From: Liolophura sinensis | Taxonomy: Eukaryota; Mollusca; Polyplacophora; Chitonida; Chitonidae | Direction of reading: 5' to 3' | Assembly (NCBI RefSeq): GCF_032854445.1 | Contig: NC_088303.1 | Location: 9,121,501 to 9,185,500, forward strand | DNA: 64,000 nt | Part shown: piece after piece, positions 45,966-57,736 of the stretch | Layout: every line of letters starts with the position of its first letter | Numbering within the stretch: position 1 is the first letter of the stretch | The notes under the pieces: generated by a model | Databases searched by the model: none | Told to the model about the DNA's origin: nothing | What the model saw: only the letters and a program-made list of their open reading frames with translations | Translations under genes and position numbers: made by a program

Positions 45966-46221
45966 GAGGGCGTAGGTGGCCAAGTAGTAAGCGTGATATT
46001 GCAGTAAAATGACACCAATGCGGCATGAGTTCAAGTCCATCACAAGTTGACTTGTGATGGACTTCTCCGGTCGTACCTGAGAAGGACCTGCAGCAACCGG
46101 CGGATGATCGTGGCTTTCCTCTGGGTTCTGCCAGGTTTCCCTCCACAATGTTGGCCCACGTCGAATAACTGAAATATTCTTGAAAATACGGCGTATAACT
46201 CCAATCAAATAAATAAACAAA
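45966..46221 (+). mobile_element. SINE-A with an internal inverted duplication
   Basis: A diverged full-length copy. In the centre, AAGTCCATCACAAGT is followed by its own inverse, ACTTGTGATGGACTT, making a 15-bp perfect hairpin arm that consensus copies lack. Confidence 0.8.
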
Positions 46222-46352
46222 TTTAACCATCGATGCAATTAGCCACTAAATCTTGCTTGCAAAATTTCAGTACGGTCAGGGACTAATCCTGACCGTTACT
46301 ATGACAACCGCCTACCGCCTACCGCCTGTTGTCCTCATGTACACCCCTAAGC

Positions 46353-46480
46353 TGTGGCGTTCCCCAGGGATCAGTATTAATTCCTGTTCTCTTTCTGGTA
46401 TAAATCAAAGAAACTGTAGATGCCATAAATCTAGCAAAGACTACATTCTCTTCGCGGAGGATACATGTGTAGGTTATTGG
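46353..46480 (+). mobile_element. LINE reverse-transcriptase relic (catalytic block)
   Basis: The frame CGVPQGSVLIPVLFLV, followed after a frameshift by INQRNC...SSKDYILFAEDTCVGY, matches the block from GVPQGSVLGP to the FADD motif of LINE reverse transcriptases. The first catalytic Asp is Glu (FAED) and the frame is broken at about 46398, so it is dead. Confidence 0.82.
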
Positions 46481-46904
46481 GCAGGTTCCTTATAATGAAA
46501 ATTCCAACAGAATGAAGGATCTACTCGTGGTGTAAGTTAAACCGTCCTTCTTTTCAAACAGTCATGTGCATTAACCCTAGCATTCAATCAAAATCATTTT
46601 TTCTAAACGGATATGAAGTTACAGCTGTTCAGAAGTTCTAATGTCTTGACAGATATTTAGTTGTAGGTTCCTATCCCCAGAGGAACGGCTTGTTAAACAT
46701 GTACCAAGTGCAGTCAACAAAAAGACTTTTTGTATTTATTTTATTTGTTAATTTCTTTAATTTTTTCTATTTAGCATATACTCGGAGTATTCACCTGAAG
46801 CGTAGAATTTTGACCACTGACAGTAGAATATTGTCGGCTATTGGACTTCAGCTTTGGTGTCATGCTGGCGCAGAATTAAAAATAAAGAATTAAATCAATC
46901 TCAG

Positions 46905-47030
46905 AATTGTTCTTCAAGCGGCACAATTGTTGTTCGTGTAGAATAATTTTTGTCCATGCAGTACAATTGTTGTTCGTGCATTGCAATTGTTGTTCATACA
47001 GTGCAGTTTTTGTTCGTGCAGTACAATATA
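46905..47030. repeat. ~24-bp repeat just upstream of the plus-strand SULT gene
   Basis: Five diverged copies of a unit about ACAATTGTTGTTCGTGCAGT, ending about 40 bp before the first coding exon's probable acceptor (TTACAG at 47064-47069). Confidence 0.75.
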
Positions 47031-47089
47031 GAACATCTGTCTAATACACAAATGAATTTAACGTTACAGAGACCCCGAATCGTGACGCC

Positions 47090-49895
47090 ATGTTGGCCAA
47101 CGACGTCCAACACCACTACATAGAAGATCGGGATGGTAACAGAATCACTGAGGCGATGTTCCAGGGGCGGTACTACCCTGCCTTCCCCGGGGTAGTTGAG
47201 CGCCTGGAGCGTCTACCGGAGCTACGTGCCCGTGGCGACGACATTGTGATATGTGCTTATCCTAAATCAGGTGAGCAAGTGCTTCTTACTTGGTCTCTTG
47301 CGGGAGGTTGTACAGAGTACCGCTGACATGGTGGTATTTCCACCCACCTTGTTACTGTTAAAAATTGCCCCAAACAGTGTAATAGTGATTGTGAATCTAT
47401 AGATAGCGAGGCAAGGTAAATTAACACATTGTCGACGGTGTGATACAGTATTTGTTATCTGATCACAACAGTGTTAAGTTCCAGCCACTCTACAATGTGA
47501 TTGAAGTCCCTCGCCTGTGGTATTGGGAAACCTGGCAGAGTTATTTTTCAACCCTGCCGCCTCCAGCATTTACACATTTAGTCCAGCTGTGGCGGTAGAT
47601 ACGCATCCCTTCTTCATTGAAGACAATGTCTTAGTTCTACACAAAGGGTTCCACTTCAGCTATAACGTCATTATCCGTCTGAAAATGGCGACCACTGAGA
47701 TAATTGTACATTTTGGGTGGTAGTAATCAGAGAACTACGGGTGTGCGATGAATTTAAATCAGTATTCCTGGATAGCAGCCATTCAAACCGCTACTGAAAT
47801 TTGTGGGGATCTGCCTGTAAATTTTAAGACCATCCTTCGTGATGTTGTACCGAGTACGTCTTTAATTACTCTCACAAATTAGTCTCATGATGCGACCTAG
47901 CGAACTGACACCTAGGTCATTTGCAGTTCGTTGCGAATATCTGTGTTTCTGGGAGACACCCAGCTATATAGCAATATACCGCTGTGCCTTTCGTCAGTCT
48001 GCTGGCAATCTATCATGCAATAGCAAAACAGTCACCTGATTATTCAAAGCGTTAAACTGCTAGCGAGCGTAACGAGCGTTAAATATCTCAAATCCTTCTA
48101 CCTTTGGCGGCAGGTCAAGAAACCATCATTTACCTCTCCTCCACCCCTTACATCGTTCCTCACTCAGTGGGGAAATGTTCCTATATTGCTGGACCTTGAT
48201 GGACCTAGATGGACATAAGTAAAGTGCGAAGGGACGAAATTCCGCTCATACATGACACCTTTCCTAGCAGGCTTCTGGCCATTGAGATCGTAGGCAGGAA
48301 TCAAGCTCTCGCTGCGGCTGTAAGTCACTAGGTCTCTCAGGCATACCTGGTGAAGAGTGGTGGTTTATTCCGGGCACCCCAGTTTTATCACACATAATTT
48401 TGATCTCTATGTAAAACTGAAAAGTCATTAATTAGTTGTCAAATAAAATAAAAATATTTAGGAAAAAGCAGGCTTAGTGCCGGATGACTGAACTGTAGTT
48501 CCCAATAGTTAAAGGCGCAATTCCAAACTGGAATACAAAATGTCTAAACACTCACCAATCCTGTGCGAATTGCTGCCCTGCAGGTACACACTGGACGTGG
48601 GAGATCGTGACGATGCTTATGATTGGTAAAGCGGAGACGATCCCCCAGGAGAAAACGGAACAGTTTCTGGAGAATGTGGATCAGGAAACTTTAGAAAGCC
48701 AACCATCTCCGCGCGTCCTCAACACCCACATCCTCCCTGATATCTACCCACCGGATCTTGTGAGGAAGAAGTGCAAAATCCTGCGCATTCAAAGAAACCC
48801 CAAAGATGTGATGGTGTCATATTATCACCATATCAAAGACAGGGTGATGTACGGGTACGAACACGGAAAATGGCCAGCCTTCTTTGAGCTCTGCATGTCG
48901 GGAAATGGTGAGGATTTTTACATCATTGCCTAATCTGACACGTTGTGTTTATTTATCTCTGGTTAAGGTATTATACAGAGCTTTTTTTGTGAATATGAGA
49001 AATTCCAAGTCACAATTGAAGGATAAAGGCAGAATTTCTCAGAACACAACACCTGATCATTCCTTACCGTCTCATATTATATAGTCACTGAAGTGTGAAA
49101 TTATATGTATTTATTTATTTGAGTGCGGCGTAAAACGCCCAACCAAAATAATACATCAATTTATTTATTTATTTGATTGGGTTTTACGCCGTACTCAAGA
49201 ATATTTCACTTTGCTGGGAGAAAATCGAACACAGCCCGGGGGAAACCCATGACAATCCGTAAGTTTGTGGCAGACCTTCCCACGTACAGCCGGAGTGATA
49301 TTGTAGACTCACCTTATCAGCGCGTCTGTATATTTACCTATGGCATGATGTATTATATACGTATAGCCTGCTCCTTGATTGTCTTACAGTGGAATACGGC
49401 AGCTGGTTTGATTACGTGATCGCGTGGAAGAAGTTTGAGGACGAGAACCCCGATGTTCCTATACTTCATCTCCAGTATGAGAATATGATAAAGGTGATCA
49501 AGTAGGGACTGTATGATGAGAATGCCAATAAAGGTGATCGAGTAGGGACTTTATAACGAGAATGCCGATAAAGGCGATCAAGTTGAGACTGTATGATGAA
49601 AATGTCGATAAAGGTGATCAAGTAGGGACTGTATGATGAGAATACCGATAAAAGTGATCAAGTAGGGACTGCATGATGAGAATACCGAGAAGGGTGATCA
49701 AGTGGGGACTGTATGATGAGAATGCCGATAAAGGTTATCAAGTGGGGACTGTATGATGAGAGTGTCGATAAAGGTGATCAAGTAGGGACTGTATGACGAG
49801 AATGCCGATAAAGGTGATCAGGTAGGGACTGTATGATGAGAATGCCGCTAAACAGTTTATTTCCTCAAATTTACAAATTTAAATGAAAACTAAAT

Positions 49896-49973
<78 letters not shown>

Positions 49974-51913
49974 GTATATATATATATTGAATATGTGATA
50001 ACATGCAAACATTTTTGCTTTGTGTTAGCTTTCGCATTTCTTTGTATTACCAAAATGTGTCCTTATTAAACGGAAATAAAGTTTGTAGACTGGTATATTT
50101 TAAGCTGAAACAGATGACATATTAAAATTTTTCTCAATGTACCGATACATATCTGGTATTCCAATGATTTGTGATGTTCTGCTCTGAATGGTTAATTACA
50201 AATACTCCACCTGTGTTATGAAAAGCTAATGGAACGTTTTCACAAACATCCCTTTAATAAGAAACAAATCAGGTATTGTCGGTATAAAGTTTCGCCAGTT
50301 TGGTTTAGTTTCCAATTGAAGACTGGGATATGTGATGCCCGTAAGGTTTGATCCGTGAAGCAAACGTTGCAGACCCGTTAAACTGTTTCCTTCAGTTATA
50401 AAGGCCAATTCCATTGAGATATCTAGGGCATGGCGTGTTCAGTAATATTATCATTATTTTCGACAGCACTTGTGATTTCACAGTTTGGACATATGGATAA
50501 GTAGTTGTAGTCTTCTTTGATAAACCTCGTGTAACACTGGCCACCTCTCTTGTTCATTTAACAGGACCTGTCAACTGCAGTTGAGAAAATCGCTGGGTTT
50601 TTAAATGTGACAGCGGACAAAAGCCTATGCGATGCCATTGCGCATGCGTGTACTTTCGACAACATGAAGCAGAGCAAAGCGGAGTGCTACCCCAAAGAAA
50701 AATTGGAAAGATGGTATAAGAAAGAATACAATCTCTATAGGAAAGGTGAGACAATAACATCGACTATACTATGAAGAACAATTTGTTGTTACCTTTAAAA
50801 TCCTTAAATAACTTCAGAACGGATCATCGTCGTCATATGACTGAAAAATTGTTTAGTACGACGTTAAACCACAAGCATAAACTCACTCAAAATGGATCTT
50901 ATCCGCCTTTGAAGTGTTCCGTTGATGTGAATGTCATGTCTATATACCGGTTCGCTTATACAGTCACCAGACCTTCCTGTATAGACCTACCATAGTCAGT
51001 CAGACTTACACACTCTATCGTGTAAACGTTTCATTAATCAACTGAATGGGTAAAGCGCACATTTGCCAGCACCCGGTGATGAAGGTGGTACTTAAACCTC
51101 CGAAAGCGTGTTATTAAATAAGTGCATGAAACTGTATACAGTTGCTTCAGTCGTGTTATGTTCATTTTGGTTCTCTTGTGAGAATATGGGTTATTCCCTA
51201 GCTCGCTTTAGACAAACGGTATGCTGGTTGGATACTTGCTGTGCTTGTATGGTATTTACAGGATTCCGGGCTGATACGATGGCCCAATTAATCCCTGTGT
51301 CCTTTATCCATAAAGATCCTTCGTATCCGAGGAATTAGGTGCTATCGCACCGCACAATAACTCGACCTCTGCTTGTGAGCTCATGCTAGCTTCTTCTGAG
51401 GTTGTACCTGGGAAGATCTGCCAGCAATATGCGGATGGTCGTGGATTTCTCCGACCATTTCCCGCGTTTCTCCCACCATATAAACGCTGGCCACCGTTAT
51501 ATAAGTGAAATATTCATCAGTATGGCGTAAAACATGCACCAGTCAAGTAAATGACTAAATATAAATTTATCCATAAATTTGGCCGCTGTAGTTTGAATGA
51601 TAATTCAAAATATCGCGCTAAGCGTTATTCCTGTTTTATTTTCCGGGGAGTGGAATCATATGTTTGATTTACTTTCGGAACGTCGAGCACCGAAACGTTT
51701 CGACAAGCTTTATACACGAAAATGGTAAAGTTAACAAACCTTATAAACCTGATGTTTCATCCTTCCCGTGGAAGTTTAATTCCACTTTATTTCTAATTTA
51801 CAGGCATTGTTGGTGACTGGAAAAACTGGTTTACTGACGCACAGAATGAAGAGTTCGAAAAAGAATTTAAGAGGAGGCTGCAGGAGGCAGGAATCAGCAC
51901 GAAAGTGGAATAA
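47090..51913 (+). CDS. Cytosolic sulfotransferase (SULT1-like), plus strand
   Basis: Five exons, 47090-47270, 48584-48907, 49390-49493, 50565-50745 and 51804-51913, join in phase to 299 aa, the usual SULT length (~295). SULTs move sulfate from PAPS to hydroxyl or amine groups of small molecules in the cytosol. Motifs: 5'-phosphosulfate loop YPKSGTHW (57-64), NTH with the likely catalytic His 109, the 3'-phosphate site RNPKDVMVSYY (131-141) and the C-terminal RKGIVGDWKNWFT (262-274). The residue before TH is Asn where mammalian SULT1 enzymes have Lys. The start codon lies in an exon that may begin at 47070, so an extra 5' noncoding exon is possible. The paralogue on the minus strand at 57.7-62.9 kb has identical sizes for exons 2, 3 and 4. 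The substrate cannot be inferred. Confidence 0.95.
49120..49297 (-). mobile_element. SINE-A pair, head-to-head fragments
   Basis: A plus-oriented tail scrap (GAGTGCGGCGTAAAACGCCC, then AACCAAA) at 49120-49147 is followed by a reverse copy from 49155 that keeps TTTTACGCCGTACTCAAGAA and CCTTCCCACGTACAGCCGGA but has a central deletion. It lies in intron 2 of the SULT gene. Confidence 0.8.
49494..49853. repeat. 40-bp minisatellite seeded at the SULT exon 3 donor
   Basis: Starting at the donor itself, GGTGATC-type words recur every 40 bp (49493, 49533, 49573, 49613, 49653, 49693, 49733, 49773, 49813). The unit GTATGATGAGAATGCCGATA then AAGGTGATCAAGTAGGGACT resembles the exon end TATGAGAATATGATAAAG|GTGATC. 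Exonic bases before the donor are therefore part of the copied unit. Confidence 0.95.
49898..49987. repeat. (TA)n microsatellite
   Basis: About 45 TA dinucleotides with a few TG interruptions, in SULT intron 3 shortly after the 40-bp array. Confidence 0.97.
50821..50892 (+). mobile_element. SINE-B 3' end fragment
   Basis: ATCGTCGTCATATGACTGAA, then TTAGTACGACGTTAAACC and AAACTCACTC; only the last 70 bases of the element are present, in SULT intron 4. Confidence 0.85.
51360..51556 (+). mobile_element. SINE-A, headless copy
   Basis: GAGCTCATGCTAGCTTCTTC, TGGGAAGATCTGCCAGCAAT, GCGGATGGTCGTGG and tail GTAAAACATGCACCAGTCAA; 5' truncated, in SULT intron 4. Confidence 0.82.
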
Positions 51914-53639
51914 GAGATGGATTTCCCCTCCTGTAGTGAGCAGATATTTGCGGAAAGGCAGCGATAGAAACGCCTCAAACACGCCGCGAGTGTAGATCTT
52001 ATAGTTAGACTTGTCGGTTCTCAAACACGTTATTGTGCTTTGTTCAAATCCCGTGTATAATTCTCCCGTCCATGAAGGAGATGTGTCGGCAAATTTGATT
52101 CTCTGATTAATCGATTGTGAACACAATACTCTTATTGTTATGCACTTCTAAGGTGGCGACCATCTTCATTCTGAGTCCCCGGAAAGTGTCAAGTATTTGC
52201 ATGGTGACAATCCTTCGTAAAGCATAAACCGGACGGTAGCGTCGATTGCGCACGGGTTCGCATGCGCAGAATGTATCATATGGTAGACAAGAAGAAGTAC
52301 ATGGCGACTTATACATATGATACAAGATTACAAACTTTTTAAATTGTGTGTGGCTGCCGACTAGTTATAACGTTTAACATAGGAGACGTGCCATTGCTTA
52401 TTTCATGAAGACTCGGATGCCATACCTGCTCTTGGCTGTCCTATTTTTTCCTTATTTACGCGGATCTGTTTTACTCTAACCCTGTTTGAAATTTTTTATT
52501 CGTACTGGTTTATCTTCCTTGAAGTGGTTTGTGTAATACAGAAACGGGGAAAAGTTCACGATAGCCGAGACACTTCCCCCCCCCCCCCCCGGTTTGTCTT
52601 TCTTGAAGTGTTTTGTCTGTGCAATACAGAAACGAGGGAAAGTTCACGATATCTGAGATCCCCCCGCCCCCCGGTTTATCTCCCTTGAAGTGGTTTTTCT
52701 GTGGAATACAGAAACGAGGAAAAGTTCACGACAGCTGAGACCACCCCCCTCCCCCCCCAATAGTTTATCTTCCTTGAAGGGGTTTGTTTGCGTAACACAG
52801 AAACGAGGGAAAGTTCAAGATAACTGGGACGCCCCCTCCACCCACATACACATGGTTTATCTTCCTTGGGGGGGGGGGGGGTGCGTGACACAGAAACGAG
52901 GGAAAGTTCACGATAACTGAGACACCCCACATAAACTTCATGTCTTTGTCTTGAGAAAAGGCGTAACTCCCCAAACAAAGTCAGTAAGTAACTTCCTACT
53001 GAGTTAGACAATCGGCCAATAAATCTATAGATCTATGTATATTGACCTTAAACAGATCAGTAACCGTTAAACGAAAAAAAGAATGAGAAAACGACCAACC
53101 TATGCTTATATTTCAGGTTAAATCGGTCCATTGCAATAAGTATGCACTAAAATATTATCAATGTTACATATGTAGTTATGTGAATGTCATGTAGTCTGAG
53201 TAAAAGTGAATAAAAAGTGTGTTTGTTTTGATTTATTTCATAATTGTTCACAACGATGTTTAATGTTGCACTCAAGACAGTCCCCAGTTGACAGGTGAAG
53301 GAATCTACCGTGAGTACGATACCTGAATATTTCCCGATTCAAAGGCGCTATTGAATCAGCGAGAGCGGGACTCGAGCCGGTGACATCATAAAGATAGTGC
53401 ATGCTGTGGAATGAGATATCAGGAATTGTTAGCTCGAGAAAAGTGATATTCAACGAGAGCTAAGCATGCAAACAGTACCTTTTCGTGTTGTGTTTAAATC
53501 ATCGAATTTTCACATCGATAACGGAACTATAACCATCGTCCGGTTGTTTACTGTACGAACAAGCATACCAAGAGCTCATTAAGGGAAATAGCTGCCTTGG
53601 AATAAAGGCAATGAGGTATCGAGGGCCTGTGACAATACT
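51914..53639. other. 3' flank of the plus-strand SULT gene
   Basis: No gene recognised. It includes the C-tract repeat at 52500-52935. AATAAA occurs at about 53017 and GAATAAAAA at about 53206, both far from the stop; the true 3' end is uncertain. Confidence 0.45.
52500..52935. repeat. 84-90-bp repeat with poly(C)/poly(G) joints
   Basis: Five units starting GGTTTATCTTCCTTGAAG or a close variant (about 52507, 52591, 52674, 52763, 52853). Most contain ACAGAAACGAGG and AAAGTTCACGATA. Units are joined by C-runs of up to ~17 bases. In the last unit, a run of ~13 G follows CTTCCTT instead. Confidence 0.88.
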
Positions 53640-53875
53640 GGTTAAGGGCCCGTCCGATGTGGCGAGAGCGAGGCTTTTGGGAATGAGGTAGTGAGAGTGT
53701 GTGACATCATTGGTGAGGTGTAGGTCCGCTGTGGCGAGAGCAAGGCTTCTGGGAATGAAGCAGGGAGAGGATGTGACATCATTGGTGAGGTGCAGGTCCG
53801 CTGTGGCGAGAGCAAGGCTTTTGGGAATGAGGTAGGGAGAGGATGTGACATCATTGGTGAGGGGGAGGGTCAGTT
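53640..53875. repeat. 72-bp repeat, three copies, at the edge of the 56-bp array
   Basis: Unit about GTGACATCATTGGTGAGGTG, GTCCGCTGTGGCGAGAGCAA, then GGCTTTTGGGAATGAGGTAG. It shares GTGACA..ATTGGT, AAGGCTTT and GGAATGAG with the adjacent longer array and looks like its parent form. Confidence 0.88.
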
Positions 53876-56360
53876 CGAGAGAGTACAAGGCTTTAGGAAA
53901 TGAGCCAGCAAAAACCAGTGACAGTATTGGTCAAGGAGAATACAATGTTTTAAAAAATGAGCCAGCGAAACCAGTGGCATTATTGGTTAGGGAGAGAACA
54001 AGGCTTTAGGAAATGAGCCAGCGAAAACCAGTGACAGTATTGGTCAAGGAGAGTACTAGGAAATGAGGTAGCGAGAACCAGTGACAGCATGGGTCAAGGA
54101 GAGTACAATGTTTTAGGAAATGAGCCAGCGAAACCAGTGACATTATTGGTCAAGGAGAGTACAATGCTTTAGGAAATGAGACAGCGAAACCAGTGACAGC
54201 ATGGGTCAAGGATAGTGCAAGGCATTAGGAAATGTGCCAGCACAACCAGTGACAGTATTGGTCAAGGAGAGTACAAGGCTTTAGGAAATGAGCCACCGAA
54301 ACCAGTGACAGTAATGGTCAAGGAGAGTACAGGGCTTTAGGAAATGAGCCAGCGAAACCAGTGACAGTATTGGTCAAAAAGAGCACAAGGCTGTAGAAAA
54401 TGAGCCAGCACAACTAGTGACAGTATTGGTCAAGGAGAGTACAAGGCTTTAGGAAGTGAGCCAACAAAAGCCAGTGACAGTAATGGTCAAGGAGAGTACA
54501 AAGCTTTAGGTAATGAGCCAGCGAAAACCAGTGACAGTATTGGTCAAGGAGAGTACAAGGCTTTAGGAAATGAGCCAGCGAAACCAGTGACAGTATTGGT
54601 CAAGGAGAGTACAAGGCTTTAGGAAATGATCCATCGAAACCAGTGACAGTATTGGTCAAGGAGAGTGCAAGGCTTTAGGAAATGAGCCAGCGAAAACCAG
54701 TGACAGTATTGGTCAAGGAGATTACAAGGCTTTAGGAAATGAGACAGCTAAAACCAGTGACAGTATTGGTCAAGGAGAGTACAAGGCTTTAGGAAATGAG
54801 CCAACGAAACCAGTGACAATATTGGTCAAGGAGATTACAAGGCGTTAGGAGATGAGCCAGCGAAAACCAGTGACAGTATTGGTCAAGGAGAGCACAAGGC
54901 TTTAGGAAATGAGCCAGCAAAAACTAGGGACAGTAGTGGTCAAGAGAAGTACAAGGACTTAGCAAATGAGCCAGCGAAAACCAGTGACAGCATGGGTTAA
55001 GGAGAGTACAAGGTTTTAGGAAATGAGCCAGCGAAACCAGTGACAGTATTGGTCAAAGAGAGTACAAGGCTTTAGGAAATGAGCCAGCGAAACCAGTGAC
55101 AGTATTAGTCAAGGAGAGTACAATGCTTTAGGAAATGAGACAGCGAAACCAGTGACAGTACTGGTCAAGGAGAGCACAAGGCTTTAGGAAATGAGCCAGC
55201 CAAAACTAGTGACAGTAATGGTCAAGAAAAGTACAAGGACTTAGCAAATGAGCCAGCGAAAACCAGTGACAGCATGGGTTAAGGAGAGTACAAGGCTTTA
55301 GGAAATGAGCCAGCGAAACCAGTGACAGTATTGGACAAGGAGAGTACAAGGCTTAAGGAAATGAGCCAGCGAAAACCAGTGACAGTATTGGTCAAGGTGA
55401 GTACAATGCTTTAGGAAATGAGACAGCGAAACCAGTGACAGTATTGGTCAAGGAGAGTACAAGGCTTTAGGAAATGAACCAGCGAAACCAGTGACAGTAT
55501 TGGTCAAAAAGAGCACAAGGCTTTAGGAAATGAGCCAGCACAACCAGTGACAGTATTGGTCAAGGAGAGTACAAGGCTTTAGGCAATGAGCCAGCGAAAA
55601 CCAGTGACAGTATTGGTCAAGGAGAGTACAAGGCTTTGGGAAATGAACCAGAGAAACCAGTGATAGTATTGGTCAAGGAGAGTACAAGGCTTTGGGAAAT
55701 GAGCCAGCGAAAACCAGTGACAGTAATGGTGAAGGAGAGTACAAGGCTTTAGGAAATGAGCCAGCGAAAACCAGTGACAGCATGGGTCAAGGAGAGTACA
55801 AGGTTTTAGGAAATGAGCCAGCGAAAACCAGTGACAGTATTGATCAAGGAGAGCACAAGGCTTTAGGAAATGAGCCAGCGAAACCAGTGACAATATTGGT
55901 CAAGGAGAGTACAAGGCTTTAGGAAATGAGCCAGCGAAACCAGTGACAGTATTGGTCAAGGAGAGTACAAGGCTTTAGGAAATGAGCCAGCGAAAACCAG
56001 TGACAGTATTGGTCAAGGAGATTACAAGGCCTTAGGAGATGAGCCAGCAAAAACCAGTGACAGTATTGGTCAAGGAGAGCACAAGGCTTTAGGAAATGAG
56101 CCAACGAAACCAGTGACAATATTGGTCAAGGAGAGTACAAGGCTTTAGGCAATGAGCCAGCGAAAACCAGTGACAGTATTGGTCAAGGAGAGTACAAGGC
56201 TTTAGGAAATGTTCCATCGAAACCAGTGACAGTATTGGTCAAGGAGAGAACAAGCCTTTAGGAAATGAGCCAGCGAGAGCCAGTGACATTATTGGTTAGG
56301 GAGAGAACAAGGCTTTAGCAAATGAGCCAGCTAGAACTAGTGAGATTATTGGTTAGGGAT
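53876..56360. repeat. 56/57-bp minisatellite between the convergent SULT genes, about 43 copies
   Basis: Unit about AAATGAGCCAGCGAAACCAG, TGACAGTATTGGTCAAGGAG, AGTACAAGGCTTTAGG. Units with CGAAACC are 56 bp and units with CGAAAACC are 57 bp. Blocks of units recur with the same variants (for example CACAACCAGTG and AAAAAGAGCACAAGG at about 54375 and 55505), showing that multi-unit segments were duplicated. Runs of 57-bp units leave ORFs open on both strands, but the mixture of lengths breaks them; I see no gene. Confidence 0.96.
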
Positions 56361-56662
56361 CAACCGCCCATGGCATCAAGAAGCCAGGATCTTTTTCTAT
56401 AACACTGTGCACGTTGCGTCGGGTACACTGTTTTCTCGGTTTTGACGACAGACAATATTATATCTATCCGAAAGAGTATGAAACAGGGATAAGACAAATA
56501 CAGCTAGGGAATGGAGCGTGACTTTGCAGATGATCAGAGATATCTCTTGAACATTACACAGAACAGTGGAATGTATTTTGAAGCCGAATAATGGAAATAA
56601 ATAATAGTAATGTTGAGCATATAACACGTTGCAGTGACATAATCAATGCAGGCCTACATCCA

Positions 56663-56822
56663 ACTTTATTAATTTATTTGAGTAATATTTTACTCTGTAC
56701 TCAAGGACATTTCACTTATACAACGGCGGCCATCAGCATGGACCTCTCTACGCATGACCGGATAGGATTCTAGCATTAACTCAACTTGAACTCACAGCAA
56801 CCATATTGATAGGAGGCTCTGG
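56663..56822 (-). mobile_element. SINE-A, old copy
   Basis: TTTTACTCTGTACTCAAGGA, TTCACTTATACAACGGCGGC and TTGAACTCACAGCAACCATA are retained around a large central deletion. Confidence 0.8.
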
Positions 56823-56973
56823 AGTCTGCGCTTACATCTACAGACTGATGATTGATGATTGCTTTACTGCTTTCACGCCTGTGTTCCACGTTACGAACCC
56901 TACATTCCACTTTATGAACGCATAGATTCCGCCTCATCGAGATCTCCCATTGTTCTGTGTACCAGTAAACTCG

Positions 56974-57158
56974 TCTATTTGATTGGTGTTTTACGCCGTA
57001 ATAATATTTCACTTATACGACGATCAGCATTGTACTGGAAGGAACTCGAGCAGAGCCCAGGGGAAACCTACGATCATTCACAGGTTTCTGGCTGACTTAA
57101 GTACGACTAAAGAGGAAGACGACATGAGCTGGACCCACAGCACTGGAGAGAGGCTCCT
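56974..57158 (-). mobile_element. SINE-A, diverged copy
   Basis: CTATTTGATTGGTGTTTTAC, CACTTATACGACGATCAGCA, GAGCAGAGCCCAGGGGAAAC and GACATGAGCTGGACCCACAG; the head is reduced to GAGAGGCTCCTGAG. Confidence 0.83.
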
Positions 57159-57339
57159 GAGTGAGTAAAAATTTCAGCCTTTGTTAAATTTCTTTGATCC
57201 TGAGAGAAAGTGAAGCAAAGACACATATGATTTATCCCAAAATGCTAACATGACATTGAATGTCCACTGAACGTTCAGGAGTGGGTGTATACACATAGCT
57301 GTGTATGGCTTACGCTTACTGTAATTATCGCAGGTTATT

Positions 57340-57670
57340 GATCACACGTGAACACACTGACAGACCTAATAACACAGGATAATCCCAAAATATGCATGAC
57401 TGTATATTTAATAAAGCACCTGGGTTTGGTTACACATGAACAATTGCACAGGCGTCATTACACAGTGACCCCAAAATATGCAGTATTACATAAAATAAAG
57501 CAGCTAATTTTGGTCACTCGTGAACAAATGGAAAGACGTAATTACACAGTGACCCGAAAATATTCAATACTGTATTAAATATAGCACCAGATTTTGGTAA
57601 CACATGAACAATTGGACAGGCGTAATTGAACAGACGTCATTACACAGAGTGACCCAAAAATATTAAAAAA
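57340..57670. repeat. ~84-bp repeat just beyond the minus-strand SULT stop codon
   Basis: Four diverged units with CACATGAACAATTG, GGCGTCATTACACAGTGACC, CAAAATAT and ATAAAGCACC, spaced about 80-86 bp. It would lie in or just past the 3' UTR of the minus-strand SULT gene. Confidence 0.8.
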
Positions 57671-57736
57671 ATGAACATTTAAAAAAGCAAATGGACAGAC
57701 AAGCGCAGGTTTCTGTGCGTTTGCTCACACGCTAAT

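Noticed and set aside
46272-46296. Hairpin ACGGTCAGG/CCTGACCGT as a transposon end or terminator
   Set aside because: The 9-bp stem is isolated, with no matching second end, target duplication or Helitron-type CTRR terminus nearby.
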